Notes under the pieces: generated by a model | The model's database searches: none | Seen by the model: the letters and a program-made list of their open reading frames with translations, nothing else | What the model was told of the DNA's origin: nothing | Assembly: GCF_001440415.1 (NCBI RefSeq) | Contig: NZ_LLYA01000157.1 | Location: forward strand, 31,476-95,475 | Source: Bradyrhizobium retamae | GTDB lineage: Bacteria > Pseudomonadota > Alphaproteobacteria > Rhizobiales > Xanthobacteraceae | Reading direction: 5' to 3' | Length of the DNA stretch: 64,000 nt | In this document: one piece after another, positions 50,895 to 58,904 of the stretch | Layout: every line of letters begins with the position of its first letter | Position numbering within the stretch: position 1 is the first letter of the stretch | Program-made: the position numbers and the translations under genes

Positions 50895-52115
50895 TCAAGT
50901 CAGCGCACCCTTCAGGTCGAAGCTCGCGTCGGCGGCCTGCTCGGGCGAGATCGAGCCATAGGCGGCAAGCAGGCGCCGTCCGAACATGTGATCGCCCGCG
51001 CGATTGACGGACTCGATGCCGACGAGTTGCCCGCCCCTGTAGCAAAAAGCCGAGAATGCCGCCTGGGCTTGATCGCCGCGCACCACCACGCGGTCGTAGC
51101 CGGTGGTTAGTCCCGCAATCTGGAGCTTGTCGGGCCCCTGATCGCTCCAGAACCAGGGCAGGCCGTCATACGGCTTGGCATCGCCGGTCAGCCGGGCCGC
51201 AACGCAGCGCGCGTGGTCGGTGGCGTTCTGCACCGACTCCAGCCGCAGTGAGCCGCCGAAACGCGGGCTCGCAAACAGCGCGCAGTCGCCGATCGCCGAG
51301 ATATTGGGATCGGCGGTCAGCAGGTGCTCATCGACGATGATGCCCGACGCGACCGGCAGGCCGGCGTCCGCCGCCAGTTCCACATTCGGCAACACGCCAA
51401 CGCCGACCACGATCAGGTCGGCTTTCATGTGCCGGCCGTCGCTGAGGCTGACGCCGGTGACCTTGTGGCCGTCGCTCTCGATGCTGGTGACCTGCACGCC
51501 CAGATGAATACGAATGCCTGCTGCGCTATGCCGCGCCTGGAAGAACTCCGATATCTCCGCCGTCACCGCGCGCGCCATCACGCGCGGGCCGAGTTCGACG
51601 ACGTCGACTTCGAGGCCCTTGGCCCGCGCCGTCGCCGCGAACTCCAGCCCGATAAATCCGGCGCCGATCACGACGACGCGCTGGCCTTCGGTGATGTAGT
51701 CGCGCAGCGACTGGCTTTCGTCGAGCGTGCGCAAGTAACGCACGCTGTGGAGATTGGCGTTGGGAATGTCGAGCAGGCGGTTGCGCGCGCCGGTCGCCAG
51801 CACCAGATGGCCGTAATCGAGCGAAGCGCCGGAGGCGAGCACCACCTTGCGGGCGGCGCGATCGATGGACACCGCGCGATCGGAGATCAGGTCGATCTTC
51901 TGGTCGAAATAGAATTTTTCCGGCCGGAACATCAGGCTGTCGGGCCCACCGGTTCCTTTCAGGTAGGCTTTTGATAGCGGCGGCCGCTGGTAGGGCAGAT
52001 GGCCTTCATCGTTCAACAACACGATGCGTTCCGAAAAGCCGTGCTGGCGCAGCGAGGCCGCAAGCTGATAGCCGGCGTGGCCGGCGCCGATGATGACAAC
52101 CGCTCCTGCCGTCAT
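50895..52115 (-). CDS. Ferredoxin-NAD(P)H reductase-type FAD oxidoreductase (406 aa)
   Basis: Putidaredoxin/rhodocoxin reductase type: FAD motif VVIIGAGHAGYQLAASLR, the PYQRPPLSKAYLKG segment characteristic of the family, ATGAR, the NADH motif VVVIGAGFIGLEFAATARA, and the second FAD motif ISAIGDCALF. The C-terminal interface domain has PWFWSDQG. Such reductases pass electrons to a [2Fe-2S] ferredoxin for a P450 or dioxygenase. No ferredoxin is adjacent; the soluble P450 at 32418 is a possible client. Confidence 0.9.
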   Translation of the reverse strand: MTAGAVVIIGAGHAGYQLAASLRQHGFSERIVLLNDEGHLPYQRPPLSKAYLKGTGGPDSLMFRPEKFYFDQKIDLISDRAVSIDRAARKVVLASGASLDYGHLVLATGARNRLLDIPNANLHSVRYLRTLDESQSLRDYITEGQRVVVIGAGFIGLEFAATARAKGLEVDVVELGPRVMARAVTAEISEFFQARHSAAGIRIHLGVQVTSIESDGHKVTGVSLSDGRHMKADLIVVGVGVLPNVELAADAGLPVASGIIVDEHLLTADPNISAIGDCALFASPRFGGSLRLESVQNATDHARCVAARLTGDAKPYDGLPWFWSDQGPDKLQIAGLTTGYDRVVVRGDQAQAAFSAFCYRGGQLVGIESVNRAGDHMFGRRLLAAYGSISPEQAADASFDLKGALT

Positions 52116-52386
52116 AGGGACATCCTACGTTCGAGCGCACGGGAATGACCCATGTCGTTTCCTCTCCAGTGATTTTGGCTTGCCTGCCTCGTCCCCTGGG
52201 AGCGGCGCTCGTGTCCGTCCCGAACGATGACGGGCGCTATCTGACCTCATGGAACGACGAGACGCAAGGGCTCGGCGGCCCTGAGGGCGGCGTTTGCCGC
52301 ATTTTGCGGGCCTGGCCGGGGATTGTCACCTTTTGCCTTCTCTATTTAAATGTCCGGCCCATACGCCGCGCCCCCGAGGCCTCGCC

Positions 52387-53178
52387 ATGTCGACTTCCGA
52401 TGATACAGCCGCCCCTGCCCTGCTCAGGATCGAGGGCCCGATCGCCACGATCACGCTCAATCGACCCGCGGCCTTCAACTCGATCAATCTGTCGATCGCG
52501 CAAAAGCTCGAGCAACTCGGCGCGGAGGTCGAGGGCAATGACGACGTAAGGGTGCTGGTGATCGAGGGCGAAGGCCGCGCCTTCTCGGCCGGCGGCGACC
52601 TGCAGACCATCGGCGCCGCCGCCGCCAACGACACGATCGCGCCCGTGGTCGGGGAGTTGCTGAAGCACTACCACGCCTTCATCGAAGCAGTGCGGCGGAT
52701 GCCCAAGATCGTGCTGTCGAGCGTCCACGGCTCCGCCGCCGGCGCTGGCATGGGCTTGGCATTCATCACCGACCTCTGCATCGCAGCCGATGACGCCCGT
52801 TTCACGCCAGCCTATGCCAAGATCGGCGTCTCGCCGGATGGCGGCAGCACGGTCGGCATGGTCGGCACCGTCGGCACCCGCCGCGCCCTGCAGATCTTTC
52901 TGGCCGAAGACAGTTTTACCGCGCAGCAGGCCTATGAGTGGGGCCTGGTCGCCCGCGTCGTTCCGGCGGCAGAGTTGAAGGCTGAAACGCGCAAATTCGC
53001 CGAGCGGCTGGCACAGAACCCGCCAGCGGCGATCAGCGGCACCAAGTCGCTGGTCTATCAGGCCGCGGTTACGCCGACGAAGCAGCAGCTCGATGCCGAG
53101 GAGGCGAAGATCATCAACGCCATGCAAACGGAAGAATTTCGCGTTGCGGTGAAGAAGTTCACCAGCAAGTCCAAATGA
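52387..53178 (+). CDS. Enoyl-CoA hydratase/isomerase family protein, PaaG-like (263 aa)
   Basis: Crotonase fold with CoA-binding FSAGGDL and the HGSAAGAGMGLAF oxyanion region. The two catalytic glutamates of true enoyl-CoA hydratase are absent: the positions read Gly (GAGMGLAF) and Tyr (TPAYAKIG). Instead it has SPDGGST, whose Asp matches the single acid used by PaaG-type and other isomerases. It is therefore probably an acyl-CoA isomerase rather than a hydratase. ATG 52387 has GAGG eight bases upstream; the longer frame upstream lacks one. Confidence 0.83.
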   Translation: MSTSDDTAAPALLRIEGPIATITLNRPAAFNSINLSIAQKLEQLGAEVEGNDDVRVLVIEGEGRAFSAGGDLQTIGAAAANDTIAPVVGELLKHYHAFIEAVRRMPKIVLSSVHGSAAGAGMGLAFITDLCIAADDARFTPAYAKIGVSPDGGSTVGMVGTVGTRRALQIFLAEDSFTAQQAYEWGLVARVVPAAELKAETRKFAERLAQNPPAAISGTKSLVYQAAVTPTKQQLDAEEAKIINAMQTEEFRVAVKKFTSKSK

Positions 53179-53206
53179 GATCTTCGGCGACGCTTTGCTA
53201 GTCCTT

Positions 53207-53243
53207 CGTCGTCCCTGCGACGCATGCGTTCGCAGGGACGACG
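53207..53243. terminator. 14-bp perfect palindrome between convergent genes
   Basis: CGTCGTCCCTGCGA (53207-53220) and TCGCAGGGACGACG (53230-53243) form a perfect stem with loop CGCATGCGT. It is a copy of the GTCCCTGCG repeat family sitting between two convergent 3' ends, so it may act as a bidirectional terminator. Confidence 0.65.
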
Positions 53244-53270
53244 CTAGTTCGGGCAGATGTGCGTGGACAG

Positions 53271-54977
53271 CTATTCCCCGCCCTGCCCGCGCATGAAGTT
53301 GAAATCGCAGCCCTCGTCGGCCTGCAGGATCGTCTCGTTGAACAGATGCGCGTAGCCGCGCTTGGCCCAATCGGGCGTCACGGCCGGTGCCAGCGCCGCG
53401 CGCCGCTTTTCCAGCTCCGCCTCGTCGACGAGCAGGTCGATGCTACGCTTGGAGACGTCGAGCCGGATCATGTCGCCATTCTTCACCAGCGCCAGCGGCC
53501 CGCCCACGGCCGACTCCGGCGTGATGTGCAGCACGATGGTGCCGAACGCCGTTCCGCTCATCCGCGCGTCCGATATCCGCACCATGTCCTTGGTGCCGCC
53601 ACGCGCAAGCTTCTTCGGGATCGGCAGATAGCCCGCTTCCGGCATGCCTGGCGCGCCTTTGGGGCCGGCGTTGCGCAGAACCAGCACGTCGTCAGCGTTG
53701 ACGTCGAGATCCGGATCGTCGACCCGCAGCGTCATGTCTTCGACCGATTCGAATACCACGGCGCGCCCGGTGTGCTGCAGCAGTTTTGGGCTCGCCGCCG
53801 ATTGCTTGATGACGGCACCACGCGGCGCGAGGTTGCCATGCAGCACCGCCATTGCGCCTTCGGCCTTGATTGGATTGTCGCGCGGACGGATGGCGTCCTG
53901 TCCTGGCACATCTTCCGCGCCAGCGACAACGTCGCGCAGTGTCTGGCCAGTGATGGTCTTGGCGTCGAGATCGATGAGATCGCCAAGTTGCGCCATCAAC
54001 TTCGGCACGCCGCCGGCGTGATGGAAATGCTCCATGTAATGCTCGCCCGACGGTTTTAGATCGACGAGCACCGGCACCTCACGGCCGAGCCTGTCGAATG
54101 TCTCGAGGTCGATCTTGTGCGGCGAGCGATGGGCGATCGCGGTGAGATGGATCAGGCCATTGGTCGAGCCGCCAATCGCCTGCATCACGACCTGCGCGTT
54201 GCGGAACGATGCCGGCGTCAGAATCTCGCTCGGCCTCGGTCCCTTGGCTTTCGCCATTTCGGCAGCGACCCTGCCGCTGGCCTCCGCCGAACGAAAACGT
54301 TCGGCATGCGGCGCCGGGATCGTCGCGCTCATCGGCAGCGATAACCCGAGTGCCTCGGTGATGCACGCCATGGTGCTGGCGGTGCCCATCACCATGCAGG
54401 TGCCGACCGACGGCGCAAGCCGGCCGTTGACGGCTTCGATCTCGTTCTCATCAATTTCGCCCGCGCGATATTTTGCCCAGAGCCGGCGGCAATCGGTACA
54501 GGCGCCGAGCACCTCGCCCCGGTGATGCCCGACCACCATCGGGCCCACCGGAATGACGACGGTCGGCAGATCGGCTGAGACTGCGGCCATGATCTGCGCC
54601 GGCAACGTCTTGTCGCATCCCCCGATCACGACCACGGCGTCCATCGGCTGCGCGCGGATCATCTCCTCGGTATCCATCGCCATCAGATTGCGCAGGTACA
54701 TCGAGGTCGGATAGGCAAAGCTCTCGGCAATCGAAATCGTCGGGAACACCATCGGCATCGCACCCGACAACATCACGCCGCGCTTCACCGCTTCGATGAT
54801 TTGCGGAACGTTGCCGTGACAGGGATTGTAGTCGCTGTAGGTATTGGTGATGCCGACGATCGGCCTGTTCAGCGCATCATCCGAGTAGCCCATGGCCTTG
54901 ATGAAGGCCTTGCGCAGGAATAGCGAGAAGCCAGCATCGCCATAACTCGTCAGTCCCTTGCGAAGTCCGTCGGCCAT
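53271..54977 (-). CDS. IlvD/Edd-family dehydratase, [2Fe-2S] sugar-acid type (568 aa)
   Basis: Predicted to dehydrate an aldonic or aldaric acid to a 2-keto-3-deoxy acid. Cluster cysteines are Cys53 (SDYNPCHGN), Cys121 (GGCDKTLPA) and Cys194 (VGTCMVMGTA); their 68- and 73-residue spacing equals that of the [2Fe-2S] L-arabinonate dehydratase of Rhizobium as I recall it (59/127/200). The ARMSGTAFGTIVLHITPES block holds the catalytic Ser. ATG 54977 has AGGAAG upstream; a GTG at 55007 would bypass it. It is divergent from the GntR gene across a region with two GntR-type palindromes. Confidence 0.9.
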   Translation of the reverse strand: MADGLRKGLTSYGDAGFSLFLRKAFIKAMGYSDDALNRPIVGITNTYSDYNPCHGNVPQIIEAVKRGVMLSGAMPMVFPTISIAESFAYPTSMYLRNLMAMDTEEMIRAQPMDAVVVIGGCDKTLPAQIMAAVSADLPTVVIPVGPMVVGHHRGEVLGACTDCRRLWAKYRAGEIDENEIEAVNGRLAPSVGTCMVMGTASTMACITEALGLSLPMSATIPAPHAERFRSAEASGRVAAEMAKAKGPRPSEILTPASFRNAQVVMQAIGGSTNGLIHLTAIAHRSPHKIDLETFDRLGREVPVLVDLKPSGEHYMEHFHHAGGVPKLMAQLGDLIDLDAKTITGQTLRDVVAGAEDVPGQDAIRPRDNPIKAEGAMAVLHGNLAPRGAVIKQSAASPKLLQHTGRAVVFESVEDMTLRVDDPDLDVNADDVLVLRNAGPKGAPGMPEAGYLPIPKKLARGGTKDMVRISDARMSGTAFGTIVLHITPESAVGGPLALVKNGDMIRLDVSKRSIDLLVDEAELEKRRAALAPAVTPDWAKRGYAHLFNETILQADEGCDFNFMRGQGGE

Positions 54978-55023
54978 TTTTTTCTTCCTGTCGTCGTGGA
55001 TGGGCACTTAAGGAGCCCGGCAG

Positions 55024-55035
55024 ATTATTGTCAAT
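55024..55035. promoter_or_regulatory. GntR-type operator half-element, site 1
   Basis: ATTATTGTCAAT is the reverse complement of ATTGACAATAAT within site 2 (55086-55100). It lies about 47 bases upstream of the dehydratase start codon and probably overlaps its promoter. Confidence 0.6.
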
Positions 55036-55085
55036 GTTCAATCATTTGGCGCCATGAGCGGGCACACCGCCCAACATGCTGCGGT

Positions 55086-55100
55086 ATTATTGACAATAAT
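55086..55100. promoter_or_regulatory. GntR-type operator, site 2
   Basis: ATTATTGACAATAAT is a perfect 7-bp inverted repeat around one base. It sits 62 bases from site 1 in the intergenic region between the dehydratase and GntR genes, a typical layout for autoregulated FCD-type GntR repressors. Confidence 0.68.
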
Positions 55101-55142
55101 GTGCTTGCGTGCTGACTTTCCGTCCAACCTGGAAACGCGCTC

Positions 55143-55301
55143 ATGAACCAACCGTTGCGCATTGCCATCGTCGGCGCCGGCATGGTGAGCCGCCATCGTC
55201 TCATCGCCTGGGCGAGCATATCAGATCAGGCCCCCGTCGTGGCGATCGCTGATCACTTCAGCGATTACTACCGGCTGTCGGGCCGGGAGGCCTTGCGATG
55301 A
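55143..55301 (+). pseudogene. Remnant of a Gfo/Idh/MocA oxidoreductase (52 codons)
   Basis: An ATG-started frame of 52 codons begins with a textbook Rossmann dehydrogenase start (RIAIVGAGMVSRHRLIAW, then VVAIADHF) but stops after only a short tail (YYRLSGREALR). A full Gfo/Idh protein is about 350 residues. The frame is intact and its stop overlaps the GntR ATG (ATGA), which looks like a large in-frame internal deletion that joined the start to the end of a former gene. It could still be translated to allow coupling to GntR. Confidence 0.68.
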
Positions 55302-55987
55302 AGCCGCAGGCATCACTGACCGAAATTTCCGCGCCGACGCGCGAGGAGGAACAGGCGGAAGTCATCCGCCGGCTGGAAGAGGACGTCATCTTCGGCCGCT
55401 TCGCGCCGGGCTCGCGGCTGGTCGAGGACACGCTGATGCAGCGCTACGGCGCCAGCCGGCATTTCGTCCGTCAGGCGCTATTCCAACTCGAACGCCAAGG
55501 CATCGTGCTGCGCGAAAAAAACATCGGTGCCACCGTGCGGTTCTATTCTGCCGAGGAGGTGCGCCAGATCTACGAGGTCCGGGAAATGCTGACGCGGCAG
55601 GCGGCGCTGATGATTGCGCTGCCCGCCCCGGCCAGCCTGATCGAGCAGTTGAACGAGCTGCAGCGGCAATACTGCGCCAGGGCCGACGCGCAGGATTTGC
55701 GCGGCATTCACGAGACCAACGACGCGTTCCACGTCGCGCTGTTCTCCGCCTGCGGCAACCCGTATCTGGTGCGCTCGCTGCAGGATTACATGAACCTGAC
55801 GCTGCCGATGCGCGCCAAGAATCTAGCCGACCGGGAAGGGTTGGCGCTGTCGCGCCGCCAACACGAATTGATGATCGAGCTGTTGAAGGGCCGCGATAGC
55901 TGGGCGCTGGCGCAGCTCTGCGTCGATCATATGCAGTTCAGCAAGTCGGATTATCTCGGGCGCATCGCCGATGAGAGCAAGCGCTAG
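55298..55987 (+). CDS. GntR-family regulator, FCD subgroup (229 aa)
   Basis: N-terminal winged helix (RLEEDVIFGRFAPGSRLVED, LMQRYGASRHFVRQALFQLE, GIVLREKNIGATVRFY) and an all-helical FCD ligand domain with the metal-binding pattern (Asp in HETNDAFHVALFSACGN, His later in SRRQHELMIELLKG and CVDHMQF). It is located among uronate-oxidation genes and preceded by two matching palindromes, so it probably represses the divergent dehydratase in response to a sugar acid. Its stop and that of udh share the bases CTAG. Confidence 0.9.
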   Translation: MKPQASLTEISAPTREEEQAEVIRRLEEDVIFGRFAPGSRLVEDTLMQRYGASRHFVRQALFQLERQGIVLREKNIGATVRFYSAEEVRQIYEVREMLTRQAALMIALPAPASLIEQLNELQRQYCARADAQDLRGIHETNDAFHVALFSACGNPYLVRSLQDYMNLTLPMRAKNLADREGLALSRRQHELMIELLKGRDSWALAQLCVDHMQFSKSDYLGRIADESKR

Positions 55988-56808
55988 CGCTTGCTCCAGT
56001 CCACGATGCGGCTCTCGTCGCCGTCGAACTCCATGCTGCAGAACGTGCCGCCCTGGTAGTAATCGCCGACCGGATCCGGCTTCAGCTTGGCCTGCTCGGC
56101 CATCGCGTGCTCGCGGAAATCCTCAGCCCGGCCGGTCGGCCGATAGCCGAGTTCGTAGGCGCGATGGTTGTCCCACCAGGCGCGCTCGTTGTAGGAGGCG
56201 CCGTAGAAGATTTCGAAGTGAACGTCGGGATGATCGAGCCCGATGCGGCAGAGCTGCACCAGGTCCTCCGGCTTCAGCCAGATTGACAGCCTACGGTGAT
56301 CCAGCGGCTTCTCGCCGAAATTGCCGATCCGGATACAGGTGACGCCAAGCCCGTGCTTGTCGGCATAGAGCGCGCCAACCGCCTCGCCGAACACCTTGCT
56401 GACGCCGTAGCGGCTGTCGGGCCGTGCGGTGACGTCGGTGCCGATGCGGTGATGGCGCGGATAGAAGCCGACCGCATGGTTCGACGAGGCGAACACCACG
56501 CGCTTGACGCCTTTTTTCCGCGCCGCTTCGAACAGATTGTAGCCGCCGATGATGTTGGACTGCAGGATCGAATCCCACGGACCTTCCACCGAGTAGCCGC
56601 CGAAATGCAGGATGCCGTCGATGCCTTCGCAGATCGCCTCGACCTGCGCCATGTCGGCGAGATCGGCCGCCTTGAACTTCTCGTCCTTGCCGAGATCGGC
56701 CGGCGGCTTCAAGTCGCTCAGCAACAGGTCCGGATAGATCGGCGGCAACAGCTTGCGCAAGGATGTGCCGATCCCGCCGGCCGCGCCGGTCATCAATATG
56801 CGTGGCAT
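55984..56808 (-). CDS. udh: Uronate dehydrogenase (274 aa)
   Basis: Short-chain/epimerase-like NAD-dependent oxidoreductase. Nucleotide motif TGAAGGIGTSLR, the VFASSNHAVGFYPR block, and Tyr-x-x-x-Lys in YGVSKVFGE with the RIGNFG region closely follow known uronate dehydrogenases, which oxidise galacturonate or glucuronate to the aldaro-lactone. Length (274) matches the family. It is convergent with GntR and divergent from the SMP-30 lactonase, the natural next step. Confidence 0.85.
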   Translation of the reverse strand: MPRILMTGAAGGIGTSLRKLLPPIYPDLLLSDLKPPADLGKDEKFKAADLADMAQVEAICEGIDGILHFGGYSVEGPWDSILQSNIIGGYNLFEAARKKGVKRVVFASSNHAVGFYPRHHRIGTDVTARPDSRYGVSKVFGEAVGALYADKHGLGVTCIRIGNFGEKPLDHRRLSIWLKPEDLVQLCRIGLDHPDVHFEIFYGASYNERAWWDNHRAYELGYRPTGRAEDFREHAMAEQAKLKPDPVGDYYQGGTFCSMEFDGDESRIVDWSKR

Positions 56809-56902
56809 TTGTTTCCTCTTAATCTCGCGATCGATTTGCGGTCATTAGCAGGTAATGATAGCTAACCCAAACGCTCTGGGAACGCACCAACGAGAACAGC
56901 AA

Positions 56903-57871
<969 letters not shown>

Positions 57872-57873
57872 GT

Positions 57874-58764
57874 TTACCCCTTCTTTTCGTGCGCGGCGCC
57901 GGTTTGCTTGGCAAGCGCGTCTTCAAACGCCTTCTCCAGCGTCGCCGCATAGGTATTGAACTCGCCGGGATTGACGAACGGATTGGGCCCGCCATCAGCC
58001 AGCTTGGCGCGCTTCTCCGCCATCTTGTACATTTCCGGATGCGGCGCGAGCAGCACATCCGGCTTGATGTCCTTTGCCCGCGCGAACGTCTTCCGGTAAT
58101 CGGTAACGATTCCGGAATAGGTCGGGTTGCCGGCGAGGCGGTTCAGCGCCACCGTGCCGCTGCAGAAGATGAGGACCGAACGCGTGGCATCGCCTTCCTT
58201 TACCGAGAATGCCCAGCTCGTGCAGCCCGGCGAATGGCCGGGCGTTTCGCGGGCGGTCAACGTGATGTCACCCACGGTGACCCTGTCGCCTTCGCGAACC
58301 GTGCGATCGACCTTCACGGGCGGGAACGCCAGTGCGGTATCTTCTTGCGCGCCCGGATAGTAGCCGCCTTCGAGCAGCGGCTTGTCGGCTTCGCCGGCGA
58401 CCATCTGGCCGCCGCTGGCCTGCTTCATTTCGGCGAGGCCGCCGGTGTGATCGATGTGCGCGTGGGTATTGAGCAGATATTTGACGTCGGTGATCTTGAA
58501 TCCGAGTTTCTCGATGTTCGCTTTGATCTGCTCCGTTGATTCCGGCATTACCGTATCGACCAGGATATGGCCCTGCGGCGATGTGATCAGATAGGACGCG
58601 AGGCCATCGGTTCCGACATAGTAGACGTTGCCGATCATCTTGAACGGCTCGGTCGGCGTGTTCCACTTTACCTTGAGGGCCGCGATCAGGTCCTTCGGCG
58701 TCTGCGCCTCCGCGGCGGCAGTCAGCGGCATCAGCGCGACGAGCGCAACGGCAATTTTCTTCAC
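57874..58764 (-). CDS. Subclass B3 metallo-beta-lactamase, BJP-1-like (296 aa)
   Basis: Periplasmic zinc hydrolase. Signal peptide KKIAVALVALMPLTAAAEAQ; zinc ligands in NTHAHIDHTGG, GHSPGCTSW and APHPEMY, with FCSGTVALNRL also typical of B3 enzymes. Many stretches (for example EADKPLLEGGYYPG and PSFY-free NPFVNPGE) follow BJP-1 of Bradyrhizobium japonicum as I remember it. The GTG at 58764 lies six bases after GGAGG and gives the cleanest signal peptide; ATG 58770 abuts that site. A beta-lactamase or related hydrolase function is likely. Confidence 0.87.
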   Translation of the reverse strand: MKKIAVALVALMPLTAAAEAQTPKDLIAALKVKWNTPTEPFKMIGNVYYVGTDGLASYLITSPQGHILVDTVMPESTEQIKANIEKLGFKITDVKYLLNTHAHIDHTGGLAEMKQASGGQMVAGEADKPLLEGGYYPGAQEDTALAFPPVKVDRTVREGDRVTVGDITLTARETPGHSPGCTSWAFSVKEGDATRSVLIFCSGTVALNRLAGNPTYSGIVTDYRKTFARAKDIKPDVLLAPHPEMYKMAEKRAKLADGGPNPFVNPGEFNTYAATLEKAFEDALAKQTGAAHEKKG

Positions 58765-58841
58765 GGGCATCCTCCACACTTTTCTTCGTCGCTGTATCGG
58801 CGCGCATTGACGTTGGCTTCAGGCTGACGATGATTCTGGTC

Positions 58842-58875
58842 AAAAAAATGCCGGCCGCGGTTCCGCAGCCGGCAT
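58842..58875 (-). terminator. Rho-independent terminator of the aldehyde dehydrogenase gene
   Basis: On the minus strand, ATGCCGGC (58875-58868) pairs with GCCGGCAT (58855-58848), followed by seven T. It starts 30 bases after the stop codon. Confidence 0.85.
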
Positions 58876-58904
58876 CTTCACGATCGGCGCGAGCGCCGCA
58901 TTAA

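Noticed and set aside
55143..55301. Remnant read as a genuine short regulatory peptide
   Set aside because: The Rossmann GAGMVSRH start is far too specific to a dehydrogenase; a deletion remnant is the simpler explanation, though translation is still possible.
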